A DNA stretch of 64,000 nt from an uncultured Bacteroidota bacterium (lineage in GTDB: Bacteria > Bacteroidota > Bacteroidia > Chitinophagales > Chitinophagaceae). The first letter of the stretch is position 1; every line of letters starts with the position of its first letter. The notes below the pieces were generated by a model. It did not search any database and had not been told where the DNA came from. It saw only the letters and a list, made by a program, of their open reading frames with translations. The translations under genes were made by a program, and so were the position numbers. Shown piece by piece: positions 1-10,457 of this stretch. Where the stretch lies: NCBI GenBank assembly GCA_903824665.1, contig CAIJXT010000006.1, forward strand, positions 124,001-188,000, in the 5' to 3' direction.

Positions 1-2
1 GC

Positions 3-1430
<1,428 letters not shown>

Positions 1431-1447
1431 ATAATACACTACAGTAC

Positions 1448-1490
1448 TGATACCAAAAACGCCTCCGGATGGGGGCGTTTTTTAGTATCA
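1448..1490 (+). terminator. Intrinsic terminator after secA
   Basis: AAAACGCC pairs with GGCGTTTT around a short loop, followed by a T run. The outer arms TGATAC and GTATCA extend the stem. It lies 17 bases after the secA stop codon. Confidence 0.85.
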
Positions 1491-1528
1491 ACAGTTAACA
1501 TATTAATTCTATACCAACAACAACTCAA

Positions 1529-1562
1529 TTGACTATTATTTTCGGAAAAAAAGCTACTTTTG
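1529..1562 (+). promoter_or_regulatory. Bacteroidota-type promoter for the 1612 gene
   Basis: TTG at 1529-1531, 23 bases, then TACTTTTG at 1555-1562 matches the Bacteroidota -33/-7 pattern (TTG, TAnnTTTG). The ATG at 1612 leaves a leader of about 40 bases. Confidence 0.6.
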
Positions 1563-1611
1563 ATTTAATAGTAGATTACAAATTTATTGCCACCAAACAT
1601 TAATTAGTATT

Positions 1612-2166
1612 ATGCCAAATCGTGTATTCTATCTGCCGTTGTTTGTAGTTCTCATCGCCATTTTATCCTTCCGACCAGCGAATAAAGAATGGAAATCATT
1701 CCAACCTGCAAACGGAAATTTTGTAGTGATGATGCCAGGTGAACCAGAACTGAAGGAAAAAATTGTAAATAGTGTATTGGGCGAAATTAAGCTGACCATG
1801 TACATGTACCAGCCACCCTCTGGCTCTGATGACAATGTAGCCTATGCTGTTAGCTATATGGATTGTCCCGCTGATAAAATCACATCTGACTCTGTATCGC
1901 TCATTAAAGATTTCTTTGACAATTCAAGAGACGGCTCATTGAAAGCAATACAGGGAAAATTGCTTACAGAAGAAATTATAAAATATAAAAATTTTCCAGG
2001 AAGAGAACAACGGGTCGATTTCAGAAATGGTATGGCAGTTATCAAGTTAAGGCACTATCTTGTTAATAATCGACTATACTCTTTGCAGGTCATTACACCT
2101 ACAGACAACAACTTTAATAAATCTATCAATAAATTTCTCGACTCTTTTAACCTAACAAGCAAATAG
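1612..2166 (+). CDS. Secreted hypothetical protein, 184 aa
   Basis: I do not recognise a named family. Residues 1-22 form a hydrophobic signal sequence or N-terminal anchor, so the product is probably periplasmic or surface-exposed. The mature part opens with a W-K-S-F segment and then NGNFVVMMPGEPELKE. A 'G.F.V..PG.P' opening followed by alternating strands is seen in small exported proteins with a PsbP/DcrB-like fold, but that is only a resemblance. No lipobox or T9SS tail is present. The gene has its own promoter, and its coding sequence is visibly richer in A and T than secA. Confidence 0.75.
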   Translation: MPNRVFYLPLFVVLIAILSFRPANKEWKSFQPANGNFVVMMPGEPELKEKIVNSVLGEIKLTMYMYQPPSGSDDNVAYAVSYMDCPADKITSDSVSLIKDFFDNSRDGSLKAIQGKLLTEEIIKYKNFPGREQRVDFRNGMAVIKLRHYLVNNRLYSLQVITPTDNNFNKSINKFLDSFNLTSK

Positions 2167-2332
2167 TATTCTTACAAAACCTCCATCCAAGGTAAGTCTC
2201 GCCTCCTGGCCGCAGCGTCTCCCAATCCGTCGTCAGGCGTCTGGTTGCGGACTCTGTTCTAAGTATATTATTCCTATGCCCTAAATAGCAATTATGTGCG
2301 CATTAAGGTAAAACTCTGCAAATCGGCCAATT

Positions 2333-3262
2333 ATGTACATTACCCTACGATACATTACACTTTTATTGTGTTTTCACAATTGTGTTTGCCTGGGGCAAAA
2401 AGGCAAATTTTTAGTTCCACTTAAAGGCGAAGCCGGTCGGGATTTCTTTATTGATTCCTACTTTGATCACGATACTATGTCATCAATTAGGGACGTATTC
2501 TGTGGTAAAAGAACTTATGACGGTCATTCAGGAACAGATTTTTGTATCAGCGGCTTTAAGGCAATGGATAAAGGTGTCGATGTTTTGGCGGCAGCTAATG
2601 GACGGGTGGTTGACATAGTTGATGGAAACTTTGATAGGAGCAAACAGAGAAACAAGCACGGAAGGGGGAACTACGTTGCTATCCTTCATGAAGATGGCAT
2701 GATAACTTACTATCTCCATTTGAAAACAAAATCCATTTGTTGTTCGGTCGGGGACAGCGTTGTCGCAGCACAAAAAATCGCCCAGGTTGGGTCATCTGGA
2801 GATTCGTGGAACCCACACCTACATTTTGAAGTTAAAGATATGAAACGCAAATCGCTAGACCCATTTAGCGGTAGTTGCGCCGATGACACTTCTCATTATT
2901 GGATTTCGCAACCGAAATTAAACACCAATTTGACTATTATTGAGTCTGGCTTTGTCCCTTATATACCGCAGCTTGACTCGCTTCAGGAAGGTCATAACGT
3001 TACAGATACCTTTGAATTGAAACACGACAGTTTGGTTTGCTTTTGGGCCTATCTGAATGGATTGAATTTTCATGATAAATTGCAAACCAAATGGATGAAA
3101 AGAAGAGTAACTTATACTACAAATACATACCTCTGGCGAAACGCACGGTGTCATGAGTATTATTGGAGCTGGATAAAGATGCCTTCCACAAAAGGGGTAT
3201 GGCATGTTGAATTTTCAGTTAATGATGTTCTATTGTCAACCAAAAAGTTTTACCTAAAATAG
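2333..3262 (+). CDS. Secreted M23-family (LytM-type) metallopeptidase
   Basis: This is a probable peptidoglycan endopeptidase or an inactive LytM regulator acting in the periplasm. Residues 1-21 look like a signal peptide. The zinc site of M23 is complete: GHSGTDF gives the His and Asp ligands and HLHFEV gives the catalytic and ligand histidines, with GNYVAILH between them. After the peptidase domain (about residues 60-185) comes a C-terminal region of about 120 residues that I do not recognise; it carries several Trp and Tyr and may be a beta-sandwich. Six or more cysteines are unusual for a periplasmic M23 protein of this group. The gene is AT-rich and sits next to a repeat-rich gap. Confidence 0.85.
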   Translation: MYITLRYITLLLCFHNCVCLGQKGKFLVPLKGEAGRDFFIDSYFDHDTMSSIRDVFCGKRTYDGHSGTDFCISGFKAMDKGVDVLAAANGRVVDIVDGNFDRSKQRNKHGRGNYVAILHEDGMITYYLHLKTKSICCSVGDSVVAAQKIAQVGSSGDSWNPHLHFEVKDMKRKSLDPFSGSCADDTSHYWISQPKLNTNLTIIESGFVPYIPQLDSLQEGHNVTDTFELKHDSLVCFWAYLNGLNFHDKLQTKWMKRRVTYTTNTYLWRNARCHEYYWSWIKMPSTKGVWHVEFSVNDVLLSTKKFYLK

Positions 3263-3271
3263 GATACCCAC

Positions 3272-3447
3272 TGGCGCGAGTTTGCAGCCTTGCCTGGCGT
3301 GTGAGCGAACTCGTGCCTCACACAATTTGGCCAGTTTATAACTGGCATCACAACACCGACTGGTCCCCAGTGGCGCGAGTTTGCAGCCTTGCCTGGCGCG
3401 TGAGCGAACTCGTGCCTCACACAATTTGGCCAGTTTATAACTGGCAT
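3272..3447. repeat. Tandem repeat, two 77-bp units with 99-bp period
   Basis: The units are 3272-3348 and 3371-3447, nearly identical, with a 22-bp spacer between them. Each unit contains an inverted pair (CGAGTTTGC with GCGAACTCG) and ends in the palindrome GCCAGTT-tat-AACTGGC. The second unit is bounded on its left by CCAGTGG. The structure resembles a REP-like or miniature palindromic element. It has only two copies and no cas genes, so it is not a CRISPR. Confidence 0.8.
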
Positions 3448-3464
3448 TATAACATCCCGTCGAA

Positions 3465-3538
3465 CGTAGTCTTCCGCAAAATATATGCTGGGCGCTAGTC
3501 TCCGACTACGTCCTCGGTGGTGACCGGTCTCCTGACCG
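3465..3538. repeat. Cluster of short hairpins
   Basis: CGTAGTC (3465-3471) can pair with GACTACG (3504-3510). Alternatively a tight hairpin TAGTC-tcc-GACTA forms at 3496-3508. A second hairpin, CGGTC-tcct-GACCG, lies at 3525-3538. The two tight hairpins have similar TCC loops, as though the module had been duplicated and then diverged in the stem. Confidence 0.6.
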
Positions 3539-3739
3539 TCCATAACAAACTGTATTGTACCAATAAATCCACACAACACACCAACGCTGATAGTTGCTAC
3601 AAAGCCCAGCCTTTGATGGCACCTTTTGATGTCGTAGATGTGGATCCGGCAGCACCAAAACACAAATCACCGAACAGCAAAGCACAGCCGCCCAATTGCA
3701 GTACCACATAGGCACCAAACCAGTGCCATGTAGCTGCAT

Positions 3740-3842
3740 AGCGCCGAAGGACAACAGCGTCTGGCCACCCCTTTGCCCGCGGAGCGATTGGGCAAAGGGC
3801 GGCGCTTTTTTGGTACTTTTTTTCGCTGTAGAAAAAAAGTAC
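3740..3842. repeat. Two strong adjacent hairpins, possibly a bidirectional terminator
   Basis: The first hairpin has arms AGCGCCG (3740-3746) and CGGCGCT (3800-3806) enclosing CCCTTTGCCC/GGGCAAAGGG (3769-3778 and 3790-3799), followed by T6. The second is a 12-bp perfect stem GTACTTTTTTTC/GAAAAAAAGTAC (3813-3824 and 3831-3842) with a 6-base loop. No gene ends next to them, so their role is open. Confidence 0.7.
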
Positions 3843-3966
3843 GAGCGGATGGGCAGAAAACACAAAGGCAACGCATAATAAAACAACACCCACATTCTTT
3901 CCCCACCCATCAAAAACCACAATTTTTGGCTCGGTTTTTGTGGCATAATGGTAGCAGCCACACGCA

Positions 3967-4354
3967 CACATATTGCATTTCCCCTCATGGCAGCAACTGC
4001 GCAAAAAGTGCGCAAAAATCAATACCCTAATTTCCACACAAACTATTGATAATCAATGAATAAACACTATTTTGAACATCCACCAAAAATTGCACAGCAA
4101 AGTGCGCAATTTTCCCTGCAGCCTGCCTGCCACCACACCTCCTGCCACACAGCGCTCACCCATTCCACGGTGGCACCACAGCCCTTAGAGTAGCCTCTCA
4201 TGCACCCCGTCACATATTGCATTTCCCTTCATGGCAGCAACTGCGCAAAAAGTGCGCAAAAATTAAAATCCACACTATTTACAAAATACTAAAAACCAAT
4301 GAATTAGATAAAAACTGTGCAAAACCAAAAACATACGCAAAAGTGCGCAAAAAC
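3967..4354. repeat. Dispersed intergenic element with 53-bp direct repeats and TGCGCAAAA words
   Basis: Copies at 3967-4019 and 4211-4263 differ at one base in 53 and each ends in CTGCGCAAAAAGTGCGCAA plus an A run. Degenerate words follow near 4090, 4316 and 4334-4353. After each 53-bp copy comes a similar AT-rich stretch with a TGATAATCAATGAAT or ACCAATGAATTAGAT motif. A related copy lies at 40577-40812. The words look like iterons, but no replication or recombination gene is adjacent. Confidence 0.75.
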
Positions 4355-4556
4355 GAATGAGCATATAAAAAGCTAAACACCACAAAAACAATCGGCACTA
4401 CATCGCAGCCCCCCACGCAACGCCCGGCACCCTCCCCGCCAAACATAGCAACCCACAACAATTTACCCAAACTTAAATATCTGGCACGTTGTTTGCTGAA
4501 AACTATTTAAGGGGCTTTTACGTACATGTTTGTAGTCCCGGCTCCTACCCTACCAT

Positions 4557-4583
4557 TTTGCTGGCTGTTTTTTATTAGCTTTG
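4557..4583 (+). promoter_or_regulatory. Probable promoter of the giant subtilase gene
   Basis: TTTG at 4557-4560 and TAGCTTTG at 4576-4583 match the -33/-7 pattern, although the 15-base spacing is short. The TTG of the -7 box is also where the longest open frame begins, so that start is likely false. Confidence 0.5.
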
Positions 4584-4655
4584 CTACTATATAGTATTTT
4601 CATTACTTTATTGGTAGCATTATTTATTGCTCATCATCCAAAACTGACACCACTT

Positions 4656-7600
4656 ATGCGTATGCTGAACCCGGGCCGCAGACCCTTGACTGCTCAGGCG
4701 AACTTTGCTCTTGCATTTTTTCGCAATATGTTCTTGAGTATGGCCCTTTTGTGCGGCCTCACAGGTTTCGCCCAGAGCACCAAGGGCTCCGTCAAGGCAA
4801 CGTATATGCCAGATCAGCTCATCATCCGCCTGCGCGAGGGCATCATCCCCGTTCAGAGCCACCAGAAAGGGCTGGAGCAATTGGGTGTTGCCGGCCTGGA
4901 TGCCGTACTGTCAAAGTACCACTGCACCACAGCCACACGGCTCAATGCCACCAAAACCAACACCCGACAGGCTTACACCTACGTGCTCAGGTTTGCCGGC
5001 CCGGTAGATATCGCCGCTGCCATAGCAGAGTTCAGTGCCACCGGCCTCGTTAAGTATGCCGAGCCCGACTACCTGGCCAGCAACGAAGCTACCACCCCCA
5101 ACGATCCGTACTTCCAGTACTCCTGGTCGTTGTTCAACAATGGTACCTTCGCCTACTCCACCCCAGTAGTTTCGGGTGCAGATATGGACATGAAACTCGC
5201 CTGGGACATCACCCAGGGCTCTAGCTCGGTAGTAGTATCGGTTATAGATGCCGGTGCCAAACTCGACCATCCCGAGTTCGCCGGCCGCATCTGGACCAAT
5301 CCCGGCGAGATCATCGGCAACGGTATAGACGACGATGCCAACGGCTTCATAGACGACTACCGTGGCTGGAACTTCGTATCAAACAACAACAACCCCACCG
5401 ACGACAATAGCCACGGCACCAACGTGGCAGGCATCATCGGCGCCACCGGCAACAACGGCATCGGCTATGCAGGTGTAGACTGGAACTGCAAGCTGATGAT
5501 CCTGAAAACACAAAACAGCACCGGCAGCGGCTCATACTCGGCCATAGTAGCCGCCATCGCCTACTCCACCGACAATGGCGCACATGTTATTAATATGTCC
5601 CTCGGCGGTTCAGCTTCATCGGCAGCCATGCAAGACGCTATCGACGATGCCTATGCGGCCGGTATAAACGTGGTTTGTGCAATGGGCAATGACAATACCA
5701 GCGCGCTGTTCTTCCCCGCCGCCTGCAACCATGTTATCGCAGTAGGCGCATCTACCGCCGCCGATACACGTGCTTCGTTCTCCAACTACGGCAGTCATAT
5801 AACGGTGATCGCTCCGGGCAATGTTATCTTCGGCCTGTGGTATCTGTCAAACACTGACTACGGCCATGCAATGAGCGGCACCTCTATGGCATCGCCCGCG
5901 GTGGCCGGTGTGGTTAGCCTCCTGCTGGCTCAAAACCCATCAAGAACACCCGACCAGATCAGAACCATTCTGCAAACTACGTCTGACGATCTGGTGGGCA
6001 ATCCGGCAGAAGACATAGCAGGCTTCGACAATTACTTCGGCTATGGTAGGGTAAATGCCTACAGAGCACTTACAGCTTGTGGCACCCCCACCGTCAACCC
6101 GATAACAGGCACAGCATCGGGCTGCATAGGTACCACCCTTACCCTCACGCAGACCACCACGGGCGGTACATGGAGCAGCAGCAACACCGCAGTGGCCACA
6201 ATAGGCACATCGGGAATAGTGACTACACTTACCGCAGGCACCACAACCATTGCCTACTCCAAGACCAACAGTTGTGGTACAGGTATCGCCACCCGGATCG
6301 TAACAGTGCACCCCTTCCCTACAACCATAAGTGGCACCGCCACAATATGCGAGGGCAGCACGACAACACTCACCAGCACACCCACTGGCGGCACATGGGC
6401 CAGCAGCAACGCAGCCAAAGCCACAGTAAACGCTACCACTGGCGTAGTAGCCGGCATCGATGACGGCACCGCTACAATCACTTACCAGACAAGTGCCGGA
6501 TGCACAACCACTAAAACAGTAACGATAAACGTAAAACCGGCAACAATAACCGGCACACCAACAGCCTGCATAGGCAATAGCACCACCCTGGCTACGGCCA
6601 CCACTGGTGGCACCTGGACCAGCAGCAATGCCGCCAGAGCCAGCGTGAACGCTGCTACCGGCGTTGTAACCGGAGTGACTGCCGGAACCGCCACCATAAC
6701 CTACAACCTGGCAACGGGTTGCAACAACACTACAACAGCAACCGTGATAGCTGCTGTAGCCGCAATAACAGGTACTACTAATGTATGTACCGGCTCGCTG
6801 GTAACACTTGGCAATACCACCGCCGGTGGCACATGGAGCAGCAGCAACATCACCAAAGCCACAGTCAATTCGGCAACTGGCCAGGCAACAGGTATTGCTG
6901 CCGGCACTACCACTATATCTTATATAGTAAGTGCCAGCTGCTTTAAAGCAACAACACTTACTGTGAACGCGCTGCCTGCCGCGATAACGGGTACAGCTGC
7001 AGTATGTGTGGGCCTCACTACAACACTTGCATCAGCCACTGCCGGAGGCACATGGAGCAGCAGTACACTACCCAAGGCGACTGTAGTTGCTGCCACAGGC
7101 GTAACCACCGGAGTAGCCGCAGGCACCAGCACCATAACTTATAAGGTAACCAGTACAGGATGCTATGCCGTTAAAGAAGTAACTGTCAACAGCGCACCCG
7201 CAGCAATCACCGGAACATTGTCGGTGTGTGCGGCTGCAACTACCACACTCTCTGCAACACCCGGCGGCGGAAACTGGACATCTGGCAATACTGCAATTGC
7301 AACTGTAAACGCTGCCACAGGTGCGGTAACTGGAATCGGTGCGGGCACAGTAAACATTACCTATACTGGCACCAACAGCTGTATAAAAACGGCTGTAGTA
7401 ACAGTAAACGCATTACCGGTAGCTATAACCGGAACAGCTGCTGTTTGCACAGGTAGCAACACTACCCTCGCTGCAACACCAACAGGTGGCACATGGAGCA
7501 GCAGCAACCTGGCAAAATCAACAATAGCAACCACAACCGGCATCGCAAGTGGCATAAGCGCGGGTACTGCAACCATCACCTACCGACTGGCAACCGGCTG

Positions 7601-10304
7601 TATCAGAACCCGCGAACTGACTGTAAACGCCACACCTGCTACTATCACAGGTACAATGTCTGTATGTGCGGGTAGCACCACAACCCTGGTCAGCACCCCA
7701 ACAGGTGGGGTATGGAGTAGCAGCATCCCAACGCGGGCAACAGTTAACGCCGCTTCAGGTGCAGTTAACGGCATCAGCGCCGGAACCTCTGTAATAACTT
7801 ACACCTCAGGCACTTGCTTCAAAACAGCAATAGTTACGGTAAACGCATTGCCAACTGCTATTACGGGCACAACGTCGGTGTGTGAGGGCCTTACCACTAC
7901 GCTGGTAAGCACGCCTGCAGGTGGTGTGTGGAGCAGCAGCAATATTGCAAAAGCAACAGTAAGCGCTGGTATTGTAAGAGGAATAGATGCTGGTACATCT
8001 GTAATAAAATACCAGCTCACTACCGGCTGCAACCGTACAGTTACCGTATCTGTAAACAACAGTCCTGACGCCATCACCGGTACCGCATCAATGTGCGCAG
8101 CTGCCACCACTACATTATCAGCAACACCAACAGGTGGTACATGGAGCAGCAGTCTGCCGGCAACAGCCTCTGTTAACGTTACCACAGGTATCGTAAGCGG
8201 GATTAATGCCGGAACGGTGAATATTACCTATGCACTCGGTACCTGCGTAAAAACAAAAATTGCGACAATTAATGCCTTACCGGCAGTCATTGCAGGTACT
8301 GCATCTGTATGTACGGGCAGCACCACTGCACTTACATCATCGCCGGCGGGTGGCACCTGGAGCAGCAGCAATGTTGCCAAGGCCACAGTGGTACTTTCCA
8401 CCGGTGTAACATCTGGTGTAAGCGCAGGTACAGCCCTCATTACCTACAAGTTGGCAACAGGTTGCCAGCGCACTACTACTGTGTCTGTGAACACAGCACC
8501 GGCTGCTATCACCGGCACACTGTCAGTGTGCATAGGCAGCAACACCACGCTGAATGCAACACCCGGTGGTGGTGTATGGAGCAGTAGCCTGCCCACCAGA
8601 GCAACGATCAATTCGGCCACAGGTGTGGTAAACGGAATCAGCGCGGGTACAGCAGTAATATCGTATACATTGGGCAGTTGTTTCAAAACAGCGATCGTTA
8701 TAGTAAATGCATTACCAACAACAATAACAGGAGTAGCTACTGTATGTGAAGGACTGACTACCACATTGGCAAGCACACCTGCCGGAGGCACCTGGAGCAG
8801 CAGCAACCTTGCTAAAGCAACGCTCAGTGCAGGAATAATAAGAGGCATAGATGCAGGTACGGCTACCATAACCTACCAACTGGCTACCGGATGCAGGCAA
8901 ACAACTACTGTCACCGTCAATAATACCCCATCAGCCATCGGCGGAACTGCGGCAGTATGTATTGGGAATACCACAACATTGAACACAACCCCGGGTGGAG
9001 GGGCATGGAGCAGCAGTGTACCAACAAGAGCATCTGTTAACTCAGGTACAGGCGTTGTAAATGGCCTCACAGCCGGAACGACGGTTGTCACCTATACACT
9101 CACCGGTTGTACTGCAACAAGAATAGTTACCGTAAACAGCCTGCCTGCCGCAATAACAGGCACCACCAATATCTGTGCGACCAATGCAACCACACTTGCT
9201 GCTACGCCTGCAGGAGGTACGTGGAGCAGCAGCAATGCCGTCAGCGCGACTGTGGGTAGCACAACGGGCTTAGTAATGGGAATAACCACCGGCACCACTA
9301 CCATTTCGTACGTGCTGCCAACCGGATGTGCAAGTTCGGCTACCGTTTCTGTGAATGCCGCGCCTGCAGCGAATACCGGATACGCACTACTGTGTATAGG
9401 ACAACCTGTTTCGGTAACATTGCTTGGTAATGCTGTTGCCGGCGGTACCTGGACATCCAGTAATGCAGCCAGAGTCGTAACATCTACCGCAGGGCTGATG
9501 AAAGGCATGAGTCTTGGCACAGCAGTTGTTACCTACAGACACCCGTCAGGCTGCTACAGCACTACAGAGGTCACTGTAAACGCGGCAGTAGCCAACATCA
9601 CAGGCACTACTAACGTTTGTGTAAGCAGCACTGTTTTGCTGGCAAATACCACATCTGCCGGAACCTGGAGCAGTAGTAATGCGGGTGTTGCAACCATAAA
9701 TTCAGCGACTGGATCTTTAGTTGGTATTGCAGCAGGCACAGCTAATGTTACCTATCAGGTGAGTCTGGGTTGTTATAAAACCAGAACACAAACAGTAATG
9801 AGTGTACCCGCACCAATAACCGGAACTACTTCGGCTGTCGTTGGTGCTACTACTGCTCTGAGTTGTAGCCCTGCCGGCGGAGCATGGGCCAGCAGCAATA
9901 TGTCTGTGGCAACAGTCAATGCGAGTACCGGCCTGGTTAAAGGTCTGAGTACCGGCGTCACTACGATATCTTACACACTCACTACCGGTTGCCGCGCAAC
10001 AACTGACGTAACGATCTTATCAGCAAAACCATCTTTCGGCGAAGAAGGTCCGGCCATCGACCAACCCCGTACACCCTTTACTATCTACCCTAATCCAACA
10101 TCAGGGTTGATCACAATAGCCTCTTCTGTTACCGGGGTATTTGTGCTATACACTATAGATGGCAAAATCGCAATTCAGGTTCCGGTTGAAAATGACCATA
10201 CCGAAATCACGCTTCCCAACACTCTTTCCGCAGGTGTATACATGTATCGTTTTGTAGGTACCGACGGAACCAATGAAGTGGGCAGGTTGGTGTACCAGCC
10301 TTAG
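4656..10304 (+). CDS. Giant T9SS-exported subtilisin-like protease with 18 Ig-like repeats
   Basis: This is a surface or secreted S8-family serine protease of about 1880 aa. After a signal sequence (ending near GLTGFAQ) comes a propeptide-like region, then the catalytic triad: Asp about residue 198 (VSVIDAG), His about 253 (NSHGTNVAG) and Ser about 410 (GTSMASPA). From about residue 480 to 1790 there are 18 Big_2-like units of about 70 aa, most with P-x-x-ITGT, a VC-x-G cysteine, GGTWSSS and a late GC cysteine, which suggests one disulfide per unit. The tail (YPNPTSGLITI ... YMYRFVG) is a type A T9SS sorting domain. The start was set at ATG 4656 because the longer TTG start falls in the promoter; ATG 4728 is an alternative. 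Substrate unknown. Confidence 0.93.
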   Translation: MRMLNPGRRPLTAQANFALAFFRNMFLSMALLCGLTGFAQSTKGSVKATYMPDQLIIRLREGIIPVQSHQKGLEQLGVAGLDAVLSKYHCTTATRLNATKTNTRQAYTYVLRFAGPVDIAAAIAEFSATGLVKYAEPDYLASNEATTPNDPYFQYSWSLFNNGTFAYSTPVVSGADMDMKLAWDITQGSSSVVVSVIDAGAKLDHPEFAGRIWTNPGEIIGNGIDDDANGFIDDYRGWNFVSNNNNPTDDNSHGTNVAGIIGATGNNGIGYAGVDWNCKLMILKTQNSTGSGSYSAIVAAIAYSTDNGAHVINMSLGGSASSAAMQDAIDDAYAAGINVVCAMGNDNTSALFFPAACNHVIAVGASTAADTRASFSNYGSHITVIAPGNVIFGLWYLSNTDYGHAMSGTSMASPAVAGVVSLLLAQNPSRTPDQIRTILQTTSDDLVGNPAEDIAGFDNYFGYGRVNAYRALTACGTPTVNPITGTASGCIGTTLTLTQTTTGGTWSSSNTAVATIGTSGIVTTLTAGTTTIAYSKTNSCGTGIATRIVTVHPFPTTISGTATICEGSTTTLTSTPTGGTWASSNAAKATVNATTGVVAGIDDGTATITYQTSAGCTTTKTVTINVKPATITGTPTACIGNSTTLATATTGGTWTSSNAARASVNAATGVVTGVTAGTATITYNLATGCNNTTTATVIAAVAAITGTTNVCTGSLVTLGNTTAGGTWSSSNITKATVNSATGQATGIAAGTTTISYIVSASCFKATTLTVNALPAAITGTAAVCVGLTTTLASATAGGTWSSSTLPKATVVAATGVTTGVAAGTSTITYKVTSTGCYAVKEVTVNSAPAAITGTLSVCAAATTTLSATPGGGNWTSGNTAIATVNAATGAVTGIGAGTVNITYTGTNSCIKTAVVTVNALPVAITGTAAVCTGSNTTLAATPTGGTWSSSNLAKSTIATTTGIASGISAGTATITYRLATGCIRTRELTVNATPATITGTMSVCAGSTTTLVSTPTGGVWSSSIPTRATVNAASGAVNGISAGTSVITYTSGTCFKTAIVTVNALPTAITGTTSVCEGLTTTLVSTPAGGVWSSSNIAKATVSAGIVRGIDAGTSVIKYQLTTGCNRTVTVSVNNSPDAITGTASMCAAATTTLSATPTGGTWSSSLPATASVNVTTGIVSGINAGTVNITYALGTCVKTKIATINALPAVIAGTASVCTGSTTALTSSPAGGTWSSSNVAKATVVLSTGVTSGVSAGTALITYKLATGCQRTTTVSVNTAPAAITGTLSVCIGSNTTLNATPGGGVWSSSLPTRATINSATGVVNGISAGTAVISYTLGSCFKTAIVIVNALPTTITGVATVCEGLTTTLASTPAGGTWSSSNLAKATLSAGIIRGIDAGTATITYQLATGCRQTTTVTVNNTPSAIGGTAAVCIGNTTTLNTTPGGGAWSSSVPTRASVNSGTGVVNGLTAGTTVVTYTLTGCTATRIVTVNSLPAAITGTTNICATNATTLAATPAGGTWSSSNAVSATVGSTTGLVMGITTGTTTISYVLPTGCASSATVSVNAAPAANTGYALLCIGQPVSVTLLGNAVAGGTWTSSNAARVVTSTAGLMKGMSLGTAVVTYRHPSGCYSTTEVTVNAAVANITGTTNVCVSSTVLLANTTSAGTWSSSNAGVATINSATGSLVGIAAGTANVTYQVSLGCYKTRTQTVMSVPAPITGTTSAVVGATTALSCSPAGGAWASSNMSVATVNASTGLVKGLSTGVTTISYTLTTGCRATTDVTILSAKPSFGEEGPAIDQPRTPFTIYPNPTSGLITIASSVTGVFVLYTIDGKIAIQVPVENDHTEITLPNTLSAGVYMYRFVGTDGTNEVGRLVYQP
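6085..10020 (+). repeat. In-gene tandem array of 18 Ig-like repeat units
   Basis: About 210-220 bp per unit, with GGTGGCACATGGAGCAGCAG-type cores recurring almost exactly. Units 6-9 resemble units 10-13 one for one (CAAATTTLSATP in 6 and 10, CEGLTTTL in 9 and 13), which implies duplication in blocks of four. Unit 18 lacks the first cysteine. Long antisense open frames here are artefacts of the repeat composition. Confidence 0.9.
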
Positions 10305-10323
10305 GCATTATCCAACAAAAATG

Positions 10324-10362
10324 AATCCCGACCAGATGTGTTTTCGCGTCTGGTTGGGATTT
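10324..10362. terminator. Bidirectional terminator between convergent genes
   Basis: AATCCC and ACCAGA pair with TCTGGT and GGGATT across a short T-rich loop. It sits between the end of the subtilase gene (+) and the end of the nucleoside transporter gene (-). Confidence 0.75.
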
Positions 10363-10457
10363 GATCTTCGTTGTTAGTGTATGTTGGTTTTTCAGGCCGG
10401 CATCGTAAAAAAATAGCACTGGTTGTATTGGTCCAAAACAAAGCATAAGCATACCGA

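Larger units (their letters stand above)
3263..4655. other. Gene-free, repeat-rich intergenic region
   Basis: No open frame here has a recognisable domain, and the longer ones are translations of the repeats. The region holds a 99-bp-period tandem repeat (3272-3447), a pair of small hairpins (3465-3538), two large hairpins (3740-3842), two copies of a 53-bp direct repeat (3967-4019 and 4211-4263), further TGCGCAAAA words up to about 4354, and the promoter of the subtilase gene. Confidence 0.7.

Noticed and set aside
2190-2260. GC-rich patch between the 1612 and 2333 genes with partial pairing
   Set aside because: It contains GTCTCC words like the 3465-3538 hairpins, but the stems are only 5-6 bp and imperfect, so I do not call it a repeat copy.
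3272-3447. CRISPR-like arrangement of repeat and spacer
   Set aside because: Only two units of 77 bp, one spacer, internal palindromes and no cas genes.
3250-4037. Minus-strand open frames of 137-169 codons in the repeat-rich gap
   Set aside because: They translate the hairpins and TGCGCAAAA words (giving FAHFLRSC at both repeat loci), which shows they are repeat artefacts.
6254-9961. Many antisense open frames of 60-142 codons inside the subtilase repeats
   Set aside because: They are the mirror of the Gly/Thr-rich repeat, have no start signals or domains, and end with each repeat unit.
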